Origin: G963665005 sp963665005
GTDB taxonomy: Bacteria; Bacillota; Clostridia; Christensenellales; SZUA-584
DNA: 64,000 nt
Assembly: GCA_963665005.2 (NCBI GenBank)
Contig: CAXXTQ010000002.1
Coordinates: 50,245 to 114,244, forward strand
Direction of reading: 5' to 3'
The notes beneath the pieces were generated by a model. That model was not told the origin of the DNA and ran no database searches. It was given only the letters and a program-made list of their open reading frames with translations. Positions 33,656-42,587 of the stretch are shown here, piece by piece; within the stretch, counting starts at the first letter, position 1, and every line of letters starts with the position of its first letter. Both the position numbers and the translations under genes were made by a program.

Positions 33656-35020
33656 ATGCACTTTGATATAAAACGTGAAAACGGCAGGTTACAGATTCTT
33701 AACATGAGCTGTGACTGTGCCTACAGCCATGAAATACCCGATATGCAGATATACATTAAAGCGGGCTTGATAAACGAATGCGCCCGGTGTTTGTCAGAAA
33801 ACGGCCTTGGCAAAAATATCGTGATCGTTGCCGATAACAACACTTTAAAAGCCGCCGGGAAGACGCTCAAGCAGCAGCTTATAAGCAACTGTTTTAACTG
33901 CCGGATGTGTTTGCTTCCCGGAGAAGAAATAGAGCCTCTTGAAGAGACGGTGCAGCTTATTGTCTCTATGGTCGACAGCGGCACCGATTTGCTGCTCTCC
34001 GTAGGCTCGGGAGTTATTACCGACCTTACCCGGCGCGCTGCGTTTATTACCGATCTGCCTTTCGCGGTCTTTGGTACAGCAGCTTCTATGGACGGATATA
34101 CTTCCATAACTTCGGCAATGATTATTGACGGCATGAAAGTCACAAAGTACGGCAAGGCAGCTAAGCTTTTAATGTTTGATACTCAAGTTTTATCAATCGC
34201 TCCGCTTTTAATGCAGGCATCGGGAGTAGGCGATTTGCTGGCAAAATACAACGTTCTTGTTGACTGGAAACTGGGGAGCGCGGCTGCCGGAGAAACTTTT
34301 TGCCCTCTTTGCGAAAAGATGCTTAAAATAGCGCTTGATAAATGCTCTTCAAATATAAAGGAGATTCAAAAACGTACTATAAAAGGCACGGAAGCGCTCA
34401 TAGAAGCGCTTATACTTGCAGGTCTTACCGTTTTGATAGTCGGCGATACCCGTTCGGTAGCTTCTGTAGAACATAACATGGCGCATTATTGGGAAATGAT
34501 GAAAATCGCATACGGCGGCCTATGCCCGTCTCACGGCATTAGCGTGGGAATAGGATTTATTTATACGCTGCTCTTTCACGATATGTTAAGACAGGCAGAT
34601 CTTTCTAAGATTGACAAAGACAAAATAAAGGCCGCCCGTTTAACAAAACAGCAAAAAAAAGAACTGCTTATAAGCTGTTATCCGCCCGGCGTCGGTAAAG
34701 AGGTAATGCAGACAAACGATAATTGGCATATTGAATGGCCGGAACAGGAAAAGCGCATTGACGCTCTTATAAAATATCATGACAAATATAAAAAAAACTG
34801 CGAGATACTGCCCGATTATAAAAAAATCATAGAATATTTAAAAGGCTTTGGTGCGCCGACTAGCGCAAGCAAAGCAAAAATAGATAAAACACGTCTCTTA
34901 AACGCGCTTCTTTATACAAGAATGTACAGAAAGCGTTACTGCATAACCGAGGCGTTATCAAACCTTGGAATGCTTGAACAATGCGCACAGAGCGTTATGG
35001 ATAAAGAACAAACTTTGTAA
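33656..35020 (+). CDS. EgsA/AraM-type sn-glycerol-1-phosphate dehydrogenase
   Basis: 454 residues of the iron-alcohol-dehydrogenase superfamily, closest in motifs to sn-glycerol-1-phosphate dehydrogenase. Seen: SVGSGVITDLTRRAAF (NAD loop), FGTAASMDGYTS (substrate and NAD site), ASGVGDLLAKYN with the metal Asp, VASVEHNMAHYWEM with a metal His, and PSHGISVGIGFIYTL with a second His. It would reduce dihydroxyacetone phosphate to glycerol-1-phosphate, the archaeal lipid stereoisomer. In Bacillus AraM feeds heptaprenylglyceryl lipids. No PcrB-like prenyltransferase is in the window. It is longer than AraM (394), mostly at the C-terminus. RBS AAAGGAG. Converges with purR. Confidence 0.8.
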   Translation: MHFDIKRENGRLQILNMSCDCAYSHEIPDMQIYIKAGLINECARCLSENGLGKNIVIVADNNTLKAAGKTLKQQLISNCFNCRMCLLPGEEIEPLEETVQLIVSMVDSGTDLLLSVGSGVITDLTRRAAFITDLPFAVFGTAASMDGYTSITSAMIIDGMKVTKYGKAAKLLMFDTQVLSIAPLLMQASGVGDLLAKYNVLVDWKLGSAAAGETFCPLCEKMLKIALDKCSSNIKEIQKRTIKGTEALIEALILAGLTVLIVGDTRSVASVEHNMAHYWEMMKIAYGGLCPSHGISVGIGFIYTLLFHDMLRQADLSKIDKDKIKAARLTKQQKKELLISCYPPGVGKEVMQTNDNWHIEWPEQEKRIDALIKYHDKYKKNCEILPDYKKIIEYLKGFGAPTSASKAKIDKTRLLNALLYTRMYRKRYCITEALSNLGMLEQCAQSVMDKEQTL

Positions 35021-35026
35021 AACATT

Positions 35027-35833
35027 TTATACCGGATGTATTCTTATGCTTTGAGCTTCGGTGTCTACCTCGTCTAACATAAGCAGCGATTTATAATTGT
35101 CCACTTTCTTTTTCTCGGGCAGGCGTGTAGCGATTGCAACTCCGCAGCCCACAACCGTTACGCTGAACTCTTTCATCATTTGGCAGAGCGCGTACACAGA
35201 ACCGCCCGCAGCTATAAAATCGTCTATCAAAAGCGCTTTTTGCCCCGGTTTTATTGCCCGCCTTGCCATAGACATAGTCATCATTCTTTTTGAAGAGCCG
35301 GTAAGATAGTTTATTGTAACGACAGACCCTTCGGTTATTTTTACATCCCTGCGCGCTATCACAAGAGGCTTGCCCAAAGCGCGGGCAACACAAAAAGCAA
35401 GCGCTACGCCTTTTGTCTCTACCGTGACAATAAAATCGGGATTGGTTTTTATAAACATGCCCGCGAGTATATCCGCCATGGCGCAGACGTACTTTGGGTT
35501 AGAAAAGATATCTACTGTATATATATAACCGCCCGGAAGTATTCTTGCCGGGTCGGATAGTTTTTGCGACACGTCGCTCAGTATATCGTTTTTTTGCTCC
35601 TGGCTTACCGCCGGTATAAACCTTACTCCGCCGCCCGAGCCTATTAAAACTTCTATATCTCCCAGTCCGTATTTCTTCAAAGTGTTTCGGATAATAGAGA
35701 CATCTTCGCTCATGGTAGATTTTGCCGCGCCGAACATATCACAGAATATTTTAAGCGAATATACTTCGCCCGGGTTTTTCATAAGTATGCCTGTAACTGC
35801 CGCAATCCTTGTTTTTCTGTCCGCCTTTTCCAT
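35027..35833 (-). CDS. purR: PurR-type purine repressor
   Basis: 268 residues, the Gram-positive PurR layout: an N-terminal winged helix (about 1-72, DMFGAAKSTMSEDVSIIR) and a phosphoribosyltransferase-like effector domain with the PRPP loop ALLIDDFIAAGGS. PRPP relieves repression in Bacillus. IVTVETKGVALAF and VITINYLT-like TVVTINYLTGSSKRMM segments match the family. No pur gene is next to it. The gene sits back-to-back with murC and tail-to-tail with the glycerol-1-phosphate dehydrogenase gene, only 6 bp between stops. Confidence 0.9.
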   Translation of the reverse strand: MEKADRKTRIAAVTGILMKNPGEVYSLKIFCDMFGAAKSTMSEDVSIIRNTLKKYGLGDIEVLIGSGGGVRFIPAVSQEQKNDILSDVSQKLSDPARILPGGYIYTVDIFSNPKYVCAMADILAGMFIKTNPDFIVTVETKGVALAFCVARALGKPLVIARRDVKITEGSVVTINYLTGSSKRMMTMSMARRAIKPGQKALLIDDFIAAGGSVYALCQMMKEFSVTVVGCGVAIATRLPEKKKVDNYKSLLMLDEVDTEAQSIRIHPV

Positions 35834-35915
35834 AAAAGTACACCTCTTTTAAAAAATGGTCATAAGTTATTATATAACTTTTTTTGCGTGCATAAAAACC
35901 CCTTGCACCTTTTTG

Positions 35916-35945
35916 TTGATATTATACCTCTTTTTGGAGTATAAT
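35916..35945 (+). promoter_or_regulatory. Likely murC promoter
   Basis: TTGATA (35916-35921), an 18 bp spacer and TATAAT (35940-35945), about 60 bp before the murC ATG. Confidence 0.55.
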
Positions 35946-36008
35946 GCATTGATGCGGGTCTTAATTTTTAAGGCCTTTATAATTTTGGTTTTGGTTGGAG
36001 ATGAATAA

Positions 36009-37373
36009 ATGGTCAATTTGCAAAAATTCAAAGGCAAGAGCGTTCATTTTATCGGCATAGGCGGCTGCAGCATGAGCGGACTTGCGGTAATACTTAAAAA
36101 TCTTGGATATAAGCCCAAAGGCTCTGATATAAATGAATCTGTTTTTACAAAGAAACTCAAGCAGGAGAAAATACCTTTTGTTATAGGCCACAGCGAAAAC
36201 AACATAGGCGACGCGGCGCTTGTTGTATATTCAGCGGCAATAAAACCTGGCAACGCAGAATACGCAAAAGCAAAAGAGCTTGGACTGCCCATGCTCGGCA
36301 GGGCACAGCTTTTAGGACAGATAAGCAGGCAGTTTGAAACTGTTATAGGCATAGCGGGCTGTCACGGTAAAACGACTATAACATCCATGAGCGCGCTTAT
36401 ACTTCGCGAATGCGGCATAGATTTGACCGTGCATATAGGCGGTATGGTAGATTTTCTCGGCGGCGGCGTAGCCATAGGCAACTATCCCGCATTTCTGACC
36501 GAAGCATGTGAATATGTAGAAAGCTTTTTAGAGCTCAGCCCTACGCACGCTCTTGTAAACAATATAGACGACGACCACCTCGATTACTACAAAGACATGG
36601 ATGAGATTTACCGGGCGTTTTCGAAATTCGCCGCGCTTTTGCCCGATGACGGTACTTTGTTTGCGTACGCGCATGACCCTCTTGTAACAAAGCTTGGCTC
36701 AAGCAGCAAAAAACGCGTAGTTACTTACGGCTACGAAAACGCTGATTATATAGCGCAGAACATAGACTATGACGAGCTTGGCTGTCCTTCTTTTGACGTG
36801 GTATCAAAGTTCGGCAAAGCGAGAATACGCCTTGGCGTTGTAGGCAGGTATAATATGAGCAATGCGCTTGGCGCGATTGCCGTATGCGCAGAAATTTTTA
36901 ATATAGACCCTAAAAATATGGCGGACGCATTGTTAAAATATCACCTTGTCGGCCGCCGGTTTGAACATATGGGCGAAAAAAACGGTGTCCGTTATATTCA
37001 CGATTATGCGCACCACCCGAGCGAAATTGCCGCATGCCTCGAAGCTGCGTCAAAATATCCGCACAAAAAACTTTGGACTGTTTTTCAATGCAACTCGTAT
37101 ACACGCGCCAAAACTCTAAAAGATAAATACGCGGTAAGTTTCGAGCATGCCGATATGGTGATAGTTCCGGATATCTATCCGGGGCGCGATATAGACAAAG
37201 GCGAGATTCACGCCACCGATTTAGTTTCCGCTATCAGCAAAAACGCAGCGAGTGAATATATCGCAACGTTTGAAGAAATTAATGAATATCTGGAAAAAAA
37301 CGCATCGCCCGGAGACATAGTTATAACTCTAGGGTCGGGCAGCGTTAATAAAGAAACGAAAAAACTTCTATAA
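36009..37373 (+). CDS. murC: UDP-N-acetylmuramate--L-alanine ligase
   Basis: MurC adds L-alanine to UDP-MurNAc in peptidoglycan precursor synthesis. 454 residues, full length. An N-terminal Rossmann motif (HFIGIGGCSMSGLA), the ATP loop GIAGCHGKTTITSM, the metal/substrate site EACEYVESFLELSP, VNNIDDDHLDYYKD and the C-terminal HDYAHHPSEIAA with EHADMVIVPDIYPGRD. It lies apart from other mur and fts genes, as in several Clostridia. RBS GGAG. Followed directly by a terminator. Confidence 0.96.
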   Translation: MVNLQKFKGKSVHFIGIGGCSMSGLAVILKNLGYKPKGSDINESVFTKKLKQEKIPFVIGHSENNIGDAALVVYSAAIKPGNAEYAKAKELGLPMLGRAQLLGQISRQFETVIGIAGCHGKTTITSMSALILRECGIDLTVHIGGMVDFLGGGVAIGNYPAFLTEACEYVESFLELSPTHALVNNIDDDHLDYYKDMDEIYRAFSKFAALLPDDGTLFAYAHDPLVTKLGSSSKKRVVTYGYENADYIAQNIDYDELGCPSFDVVSKFGKARIRLGVVGRYNMSNALGAIAVCAEIFNIDPKNMADALLKYHLVGRRFEHMGEKNGVRYIHDYAHHPSEIAACLEAASKYPHKKLWTVFQCNSYTRAKTLKDKYAVSFEHADMVIVPDIYPGRDIDKGEIHATDLVSAISKNAASEYIATFEEINEYLEKNASPGDIVITLGSGSVNKETKKLL

Positions 37374-37413
37374 AAAAACCTTTAAGAGGGCTTTGCCCTC
37401 ACAAAGGTTTTTT
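37374..37413 (+). terminator. murC terminator
   Basis: AAAAACCTTT / AAAGGTTTTT enclosing GAGGGC TTT GCCCTC, with a final T run. The near-symmetric A and T flanks may let it act on both strands. Confidence 0.9.
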
Positions 37414-37479
37414 ACAATTGGATTCTTGAAAAATTCGGGTGCTAAGGCGTCCGTTTTTATTTTGTAAAAATCTCATTCC

Positions 37480-37560
37480 GTCATTCCCGAAGGAAACGCT
37501 GTGTCCGAAGAATCTTATATTATATTGCGCGAAAGATTCTTCGCTGACGCTCAGAATGAC
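37480..37560. repeat. 81 bp palindromic dispersed repeat, copy 1
   Basis: It begins GTCATTCCCGAAGG and ends with the near-inverse CGCTCAGAATGAC, with internal GAAGAATCTT / AAGATTCTTC arms. A second copy of the same layout and size lies at 55184-55265. It has no coding capacity and looks MITE-like or BIME-like. Confidence 0.8.
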
Positions 37561-37582
37561 ACTAAGAATGCAACGTGTCTTT

Positions 37583-38020
37583 TTATTGCTCTTTATTCTC
37601 GTAAACAGATAACGCTGTCGCCTGCATGGGATCCGATTCGGCGATAGGCCCGACCAGAATGGCTACCTTATTACCCACTTTGAAATCGCGGCTTACGTTA
37701 GATATGCCGAGCGACGAGCCTTCTTCTATATCTTCGAAAAAGTACGTTTCTTCATTTATTGTTACCCAAGTCTCGCCATCAACCTGGCCTTCAACTTGCT
37801 TGCGGCTGTTGACCAATATTCTCTGTACGTTATCGTCGTCGATTTCCAGTATGGTTCCGTTAATTTGCGGCACCATCAAGCTGGCTGTCGATCCGTCATC
37901 GGGCGCCGGCAAAGGCTCCTCATCTGTTGTTCTGACAGGCTCGTCCTTTTGCGGCGCACACGCGCTCATCAAACTAAAAACCATTGCAAATACTATGAGC
38001 AATATAAAAATCTTTTTCAT
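37583..38020 (-). CDS. Small lipoprotein with a beta-rich domain, unknown function
   Basis: 145 residues. A type II signal peptide ends in LMSAC, then an acidic Pro-rich linker to about residue 48. The folded part (INGTILEIDDDNVQRILV, WVTINEETYFF, FKVGNKVAILVGPIAES) resembles the small OB-like DUF3221/YobA lipoproteins, but I cannot confirm this. RBS GGAGG. It follows ligA by 73 bp in the same direction and may be the last gene of the yerC-pcrA-ligA run; in Bacillus a different lipoprotein gene holds that place. Confidence 0.65.
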   Translation of the reverse strand: MKKIFILLIVFAMVFSLMSACAPQKDEPVRTTDEEPLPAPDDGSTASLMVPQINGTILEIDDDNVQRILVNSRKQVEGQVDGETWVTINEETYFFEDIEEGSSLGISNVSRDFKVGNKVAILVGPIAESDPMQATALSVYENKEQ

Positions 38021-38093
38021 TTTATACCTCCAAAGTTGTCTTTTATAATTAGACAGGCAAAACGGGCGAAAAGTTCCCGTTTTCCTAAACTAT

Positions 38094-40040
38094 TTACATC
38101 ATATCTTCAAACTGTTTTTCATTTATCACAGCTATATCGAGCGCCTGCGCCTTTCCGAGCTTGCTTCCCGGGCTGTCTCCCGCCAGCACAAAATCGGTAT
38201 TACGACTAACAGACGAGACTATTTCTCCGCCCAGGCTTTCTATGATATCTGAAGCCTGCTTTCTCGTGTAATTTTCAAGTGTGCCCGTAAGCACTACCTT
38301 TTTGCCAGAAAAAGCGCTGTCTTTTATTTTGCTCTGCTTATACACAGGATTAATCCCCGCCTCTTCCATTCTTTTTATAATACGACGCGCTCGCTCGTCC
38401 GCGAAATACTCGGTTATGTTTTGCGCAAGAGTATCTCCTATTCCGTCTATCGCGGCAAGCCCGTCTGTGTCCGCAGACATAAGCGCCTGCATGCTTTTAT
38501 ATTTACCGGCTAAATCTTTTGCCGTTTTAGAGCCTATTCCGGGTATGCCTATGGCGTATATAAAACATGAGAGAGGCCTTTTTTTGCTCTGTTCAATAGC
38601 GTTTTTCATATTCTGCACTTTTTTCTTGCCGAACCTCGGAAGTTTTTCTATCTTATCATAATCAAGATAATATAAATCGGACACATCGGCTATTCCGAGA
38701 TGGTCGTAAAGCGCTTCGGCCGTTCTGCCTGAAAATGTTTCTATGTTCATGGCGTCGCGCGAAGCAAAATGCGCAATACCGCGCGTTAACTGCGGCCTGC
38801 AGAACAACAGGTTTTCGCAAAAAAGGTGTGCGCCCTTTTCCACCAAATGATATCCGCACGCCGGGCATTTATCGGGTATTTTGATATCCTCAGAATCTTT
38901 TGTATATTCCGCGACTCCGAGTATTTCAGGAATAACATCGCCCGACCTTCTTATAAAAACGCGCGTGTTTGTCTTTATGCCTTTTCTTACAATATCGCCG
39001 TAGTTATTGAGCGTCGCTCGGCTGACAGTCACGCCGCCTATGTCGACAGGCTCAAGGTTTGCGCCGGGCGTAAGCTTGCCCGTTCTTCCTACCTGCCATA
39101 TAACGTTTTTTAACATAGTGGTCTTTTCGTCCGCCGCGAATTTGTACGCAACCGCCCACCGCGGAAACTTTTGCGTGAACCCGAGCTTCTCTCTTGCGGC
39201 GTAGCTGTCTATTTTTATAACTACTCCGTCAATAAGATAATCGAGGCTATTTCTGTTTTTCTCTGCATCCGCCGCGAACTGCATAATATCGTCTATGCTG
39301 TCCGCCGTTTTTATCTGTTTGCTTATCGGAAAACGGTTTTCTTTGAGGAACCCCAGCATGTCTTGATGAGAAGAAAACTGCTCACCGTCTTTATACCCCA
39401 CTCCGTAGCAGAAAAGATTAAGCCTGCGCTTCGCGGTAACTCCCGGGTCTAAGTTTCTCAGAGCGCCGGCCGCCGCGTTTCTCGCGTTTTTTAAAGGCTC
39501 GTCTGCTGTCTTGTTATATTCTTTTAGTGTAGAAAGGCGCATTATTCCTTCGCCCTGGACCTCGATCAAGCCTTTGTAAGGAATGGAAAGCGGCACATCG
39601 CGTATCGTCCTTACCTGCCCTGTTATGAGCTCCCCGACATTTCCGTCTCCTCTTGAAGCGGCCGATATAAGTACGCCGTTATCGTATCGCAGATTAACGC
39701 TTAATCCGTCGAATTTGTATTCAATTACATAAACAAATTTTTCGTCCGAGAATTTTTTCGCGCGCTGCTCCCAAGCCTTCAGCTCATCTTTAGTGCGCAC
39801 TTTATCGAGGCTGTAAAGCGGCGCAAGGTGCCTGCTCTTTTCAAACTTAGCCAATATATCTCCGCCGACGCGCAAAGTAGGCGAATCGGGGCGTACGTAA
39901 CCCGTCTGCTTTTCGAGATGCGAAAGCTCATCGTACAATTTGTCGTATTCTGCATCACTCACTGTCGGCTCGTCGAGAGTATAATAGCTGTAGTTATGTT
40001 TTGTGAGTATATCTACAAGCTCATCGATTCTTGATTCCAT
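38094..40040 (-). CDS. ligA: NAD-dependent DNA ligase
   Basis: LigA seals nicks in replication and repair. 648 residues, slightly shorter than the usual ~670. Adenylation site EYKFDGLSVNLRY with the AMP-accepting Lys, SRGDGNVGE, a nucleotide-contact motif reading EVQGE where many LigA have EVRGE, a Cys4 zinc finger (CPACGYHL ... FCENLLFC), helix-hairpin-helix repeats (IGIPGIGSKTAKDLA, IDGIGDTLAQNI) and a C-terminal BRCT domain (FSGKKVVLTGTLENYTRKQA, split as FSGKKVVLTG and TLENYTRKQA). The Gln for Arg change may be a clade trait. It starts 10 bp after pcrA. Confidence 0.95.
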   Translation of the reverse strand: MESRIDELVDILTKHNYSYYTLDEPTVSDAEYDKLYDELSHLEKQTGYVRPDSPTLRVGGDILAKFEKSRHLAPLYSLDKVRTKDELKAWEQRAKKFSDEKFVYVIEYKFDGLSVNLRYDNGVLISAASRGDGNVGELITGQVRTIRDVPLSIPYKGLIEVQGEGIMRLSTLKEYNKTADEPLKNARNAAAGALRNLDPGVTAKRRLNLFCYGVGYKDGEQFSSHQDMLGFLKENRFPISKQIKTADSIDDIMQFAADAEKNRNSLDYLIDGVVIKIDSYAAREKLGFTQKFPRWAVAYKFAADEKTTMLKNVIWQVGRTGKLTPGANLEPVDIGGVTVSRATLNNYGDIVRKGIKTNTRVFIRRSGDVIPEILGVAEYTKDSEDIKIPDKCPACGYHLVEKGAHLFCENLLFCRPQLTRGIAHFASRDAMNIETFSGRTAEALYDHLGIADVSDLYYLDYDKIEKLPRFGKKKVQNMKNAIEQSKKRPLSCFIYAIGIPGIGSKTAKDLAGKYKSMQALMSADTDGLAAIDGIGDTLAQNITEYFADERARRIIKRMEEAGINPVYKQSKIKDSAFSGKKVVLTGTLENYTRKQASDIIESLGGEIVSSVSRNTDFVLAGDSPGSKLGKAQALDIAVINEKQFEDMM

Positions 40041-40050
40041 ACATTTTCAC

Positions 40051-42270
40051 CTAAAGTATTTTAAGCGGCGCGAACGCCACAAACATTTTCTTTTCCCCCA
40101 CGCCTTCAAAGTTTACAACGGCTATCTTTTCTTCGCCCTGCCCGTTTGTCGAAAGTATCTTTCCTTTGCCGAACTTAGGGTGCTCGACAACGCCGCCGAC
40201 ATCAAATGCATGCGGAGCGTGCTCAGCCTTTTTACTCAAATCCGGCCTAAACGACGGCGCGGATATCTTGCCTTTCGAGAGCGAAAACGCGCTTTGGTTC
40301 TGGCTCTGGTTCCGATTGCTTACGGCAAATATGCTTTTCGGGCGTATTACCTCTGCCTGCTCTATACAATCTTTTGGTATCTCGTCTAAAAACCTCGATC
40401 TCTCACTGCTAAGATACGAAAAGCCGCCCGAAGTACGAACAAAACGCACGGCGCTCCATGTAAGGTAAAGGCGTTTTTGCGCTCTTGTCATGCCGACGTA
40501 ACACAGCCTTCTTTCTTCTTCTATATCGCCTTCATTAAGGCTCATCTGGTGCGGCATAAGCCCTTCCTGCATACCCACGATAAATACTATGGGAAATTCA
40601 AGCCCTTTTGCACTGTGCAATGTCATGAGCATTATAGCGTCATCCTGATCGCCGACGGTATCAATATCCGAAATTAGCGCATTTCTCTCTAAGAAAGATT
40701 CAAGCGTTTTTAGTTCAGCATTTTTCTCAAAATCGGCAACGCTCTTTAAAAATTCTTCCATGTTCAAAAGACGCATTTTCCCCTGCTCGGTTTTATCGCG
40801 CGCAAGCGCTTGTCTCATTCCCGATTTTTCGAGTATATCCTCGACCGTCTTTAGCACAGTCTGCTTGTCCATGCGTTCGCGAATGCCGTTTATCATATTC
40901 ACAAATTCGGTCAGCGTATCCGCCGCCTTCTTCGGAAGAAAATTGTCCGCCAAAGCGCTCGCCTTGAGCATAGAAATTCCGTTTTCGTACGCCGCAACAG
41001 AAAGCTTATCTATCGCAACCTTGCCTATGCCTCTCTTTGGCTCGCCTATCGCGCGGACAAAGCAAAGGTCTGCGTCGCCGTTGCATATAAGATTCAAATA
41101 AGCGATAATATCTTTTATCTCTTTTCTGTCATAAAAGCTCAGGCCCCCGTAAATAACGTAAGGAACATTTCTTTCTTTAAGCTTATTCTCTAAAATTCTC
41201 GACTGGCTGTTTGTTCTGTATAAGATAGCGATATCCGACGGTTTATAGTTGCCTTCGCGCAGTATACTGTCTATCTTCGTCGCTATAAAAAGCGCTTCCT
41301 GAGCGTCGTTCTCCGCTTCGAACTCAAGCGGCTTTTGCCCCGATTCTACACTTGACCAAAGCTCTTTGCCCAGCCTTCCCATATTGTTGCTTATAACACC
41401 GTTCGCTGCATTTAATATATGCTGGTGAGAACGGTAATTTTGCTCCATGCGTATAACACGCGCTCCGGGAAAGTCTTTTTCAAACTCCAGTATATTGTTT
41501 ATATCCGCGCCGCGCCATCCGTATATCGACTGGTCGTCGTCCCCCACGACAAACAAATTGCCGTGCCCTTTTGCCAAAAGGCGCACAATATTATACTGCA
41601 CGTTGTTAGTGTCCTGATACTCGTCTACCATTATATATTCGAAACGCTTTTGATATTTCTCCAATACATCTTTATGTTCTTGAAATAACTGCAGCACTTT
41701 TAGCAGCAGGTCATCAAAATCGACAGCCGTGCTTGCTTTTAGCTTTTGCTCATATTTTGCGTATACTCTCGCCATCATTTTTGCGGCGCTTCCTCCGCCG
41801 TATTCTTTGGTATATCCCGAGGGATGAACACCTGCGTTTTTTGCCGTGCTTATCATAGACTTTGCATATCTCGGCTCGATAAAATCTTTAGCAATATCAA
41901 ACTCTTTTAAAATCTGCTTTATCACCGTCATAGAATCGCTCGAATCGTATATAGTAAAGCTTCTCGCATATCCTATACGCTCTCCGTCTATCCGCAGTAT
42001 TCTCGCGCACATTGAATGAAACGTAGATATCCACATATTGCGCGAGTGCGGCGCAGCTTTGTTTATACGTTCTTTCATTTCTGCCGCCGCTTTGTTTGTA
42101 AAAGTGATCGCGAGTATATTATACGCATCCACGCCGTTTTCTATTAAATACGCAGCTCTTGTGGTAAGCACGCGCGTTTTCCCCGAGCCCGCGCCCGCGA
42201 TTACAAGAACCGCTCCCTTGGTTGCTTTTACCGCCTCGAGCTGTTTATCGTTTAAATTCTTTAAATCCAT
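40051..42270 (-). CDS. pcrA: UvrD/PcrA-type superfamily 1 DNA helicase
   Basis: 739 residues, standard PcrA length. Motif I GAGSGKTRVL, motif II VDEYQDTN, motif III GDDDQSIYGWRGAD, motif IV NYRSHQHIL, motif V TLHSAKGLEFPIVF and motif VI RRLCYVGMTRAQKRL. The C-terminal ~50 residues contain GGVVEHPKFGKGKIL, the RNA-polymerase-binding Tudor-like domain of PcrA. It works in repair, rolling-circle replication and removal of stalled polymerase. Sits between yerC (8 bp) and ligA (10 bp), as in Bacillus apart from pcrB. RBS AGGGGG. Confidence 0.96.
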   Translation of the reverse strand: MDLKNLNDKQLEAVKATKGAVLVIAGAGSGKTRVLTTRAAYLIENGVDAYNILAITFTNKAAAEMKERINKAAPHSRNMWISTFHSMCARILRIDGERIGYARSFTIYDSSDSMTVIKQILKEFDIAKDFIEPRYAKSMISTAKNAGVHPSGYTKEYGGGSAAKMMARVYAKYEQKLKASTAVDFDDLLLKVLQLFQEHKDVLEKYQKRFEYIMVDEYQDTNNVQYNIVRLLAKGHGNLFVVGDDDQSIYGWRGADINNILEFEKDFPGARVIRMEQNYRSHQHILNAANGVISNNMGRLGKELWSSVESGQKPLEFEAENDAQEALFIATKIDSILREGNYKPSDIAILYRTNSQSRILENKLKERNVPYVIYGGLSFYDRKEIKDIIAYLNLICNGDADLCFVRAIGEPKRGIGKVAIDKLSVAAYENGISMLKASALADNFLPKKAADTLTEFVNMINGIRERMDKQTVLKTVEDILEKSGMRQALARDKTEQGKMRLLNMEEFLKSVADFEKNAELKTLESFLERNALISDIDTVGDQDDAIMLMTLHSAKGLEFPIVFIVGMQEGLMPHQMSLNEGDIEEERRLCYVGMTRAQKRLYLTWSAVRFVRTSGGFSYLSSERSRFLDEIPKDCIEQAEVIRPKSIFAVSNRNQSQNQSAFSLSKGKISAPSFRPDLSKKAEHAPHAFDVGGVVEHPKFGKGKILSTNGQGEEKIAVVNFEGVGEKKMFVAFAPLKIL

Positions 42271-42278
42271 TCGTCCCC

Positions 42279-42569
42279 CTAGTCTTTCATTCTCTCCAGC
42301 GCCATTTTATAACCGCCCGTTCCGTAATTTAGGCAGCGGTTTACTCGGCTTATAGTGGCAGTGCTTGCCCCTGTGCTCTCGGAAATATCGTGGCAGGTGT
42401 GCTTGTCCATTAATAAAGCCGCGACTTTCATTCTGTGCGATATCGCCACAAGCTCTGATATGGTACACAAATCTTCGAAAAACATATAGCACTCTTCGAC
42501 TGTGTTCATGGTCAGTATTGCTTTGAACAGCCTGTCCATATCCTCCGATTTTAGCTTCGAGTCATACAT
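42279..42569 (-). CDS. yerC: YerC/YecD family TrpR-like DNA-binding protein
   Basis: 96 residues with the TrpR-type helix-turn-helix (VAISHRMKVAALLMD, then DISESTGASTATISRVNRCL). The family is conserved in Firmicutes, usually right before pcrA or pcrB, as here. The ligand and target are unknown to me. RBS GGGAGGA six bases before the ATG. First gene of the yerC-pcrA-ligA run. Confidence 0.92.
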   Translation of the reverse strand: MYDSKLKSEDMDRLFKAILTMNTVEECYMFFEDLCTISELVAISHRMKVAALLMDKHTCHDISESTGASTATISRVNRCLNYGTGGYKMALERMKD

Positions 42570-42587
42570 ATCTATTCCTCCCGTAAT

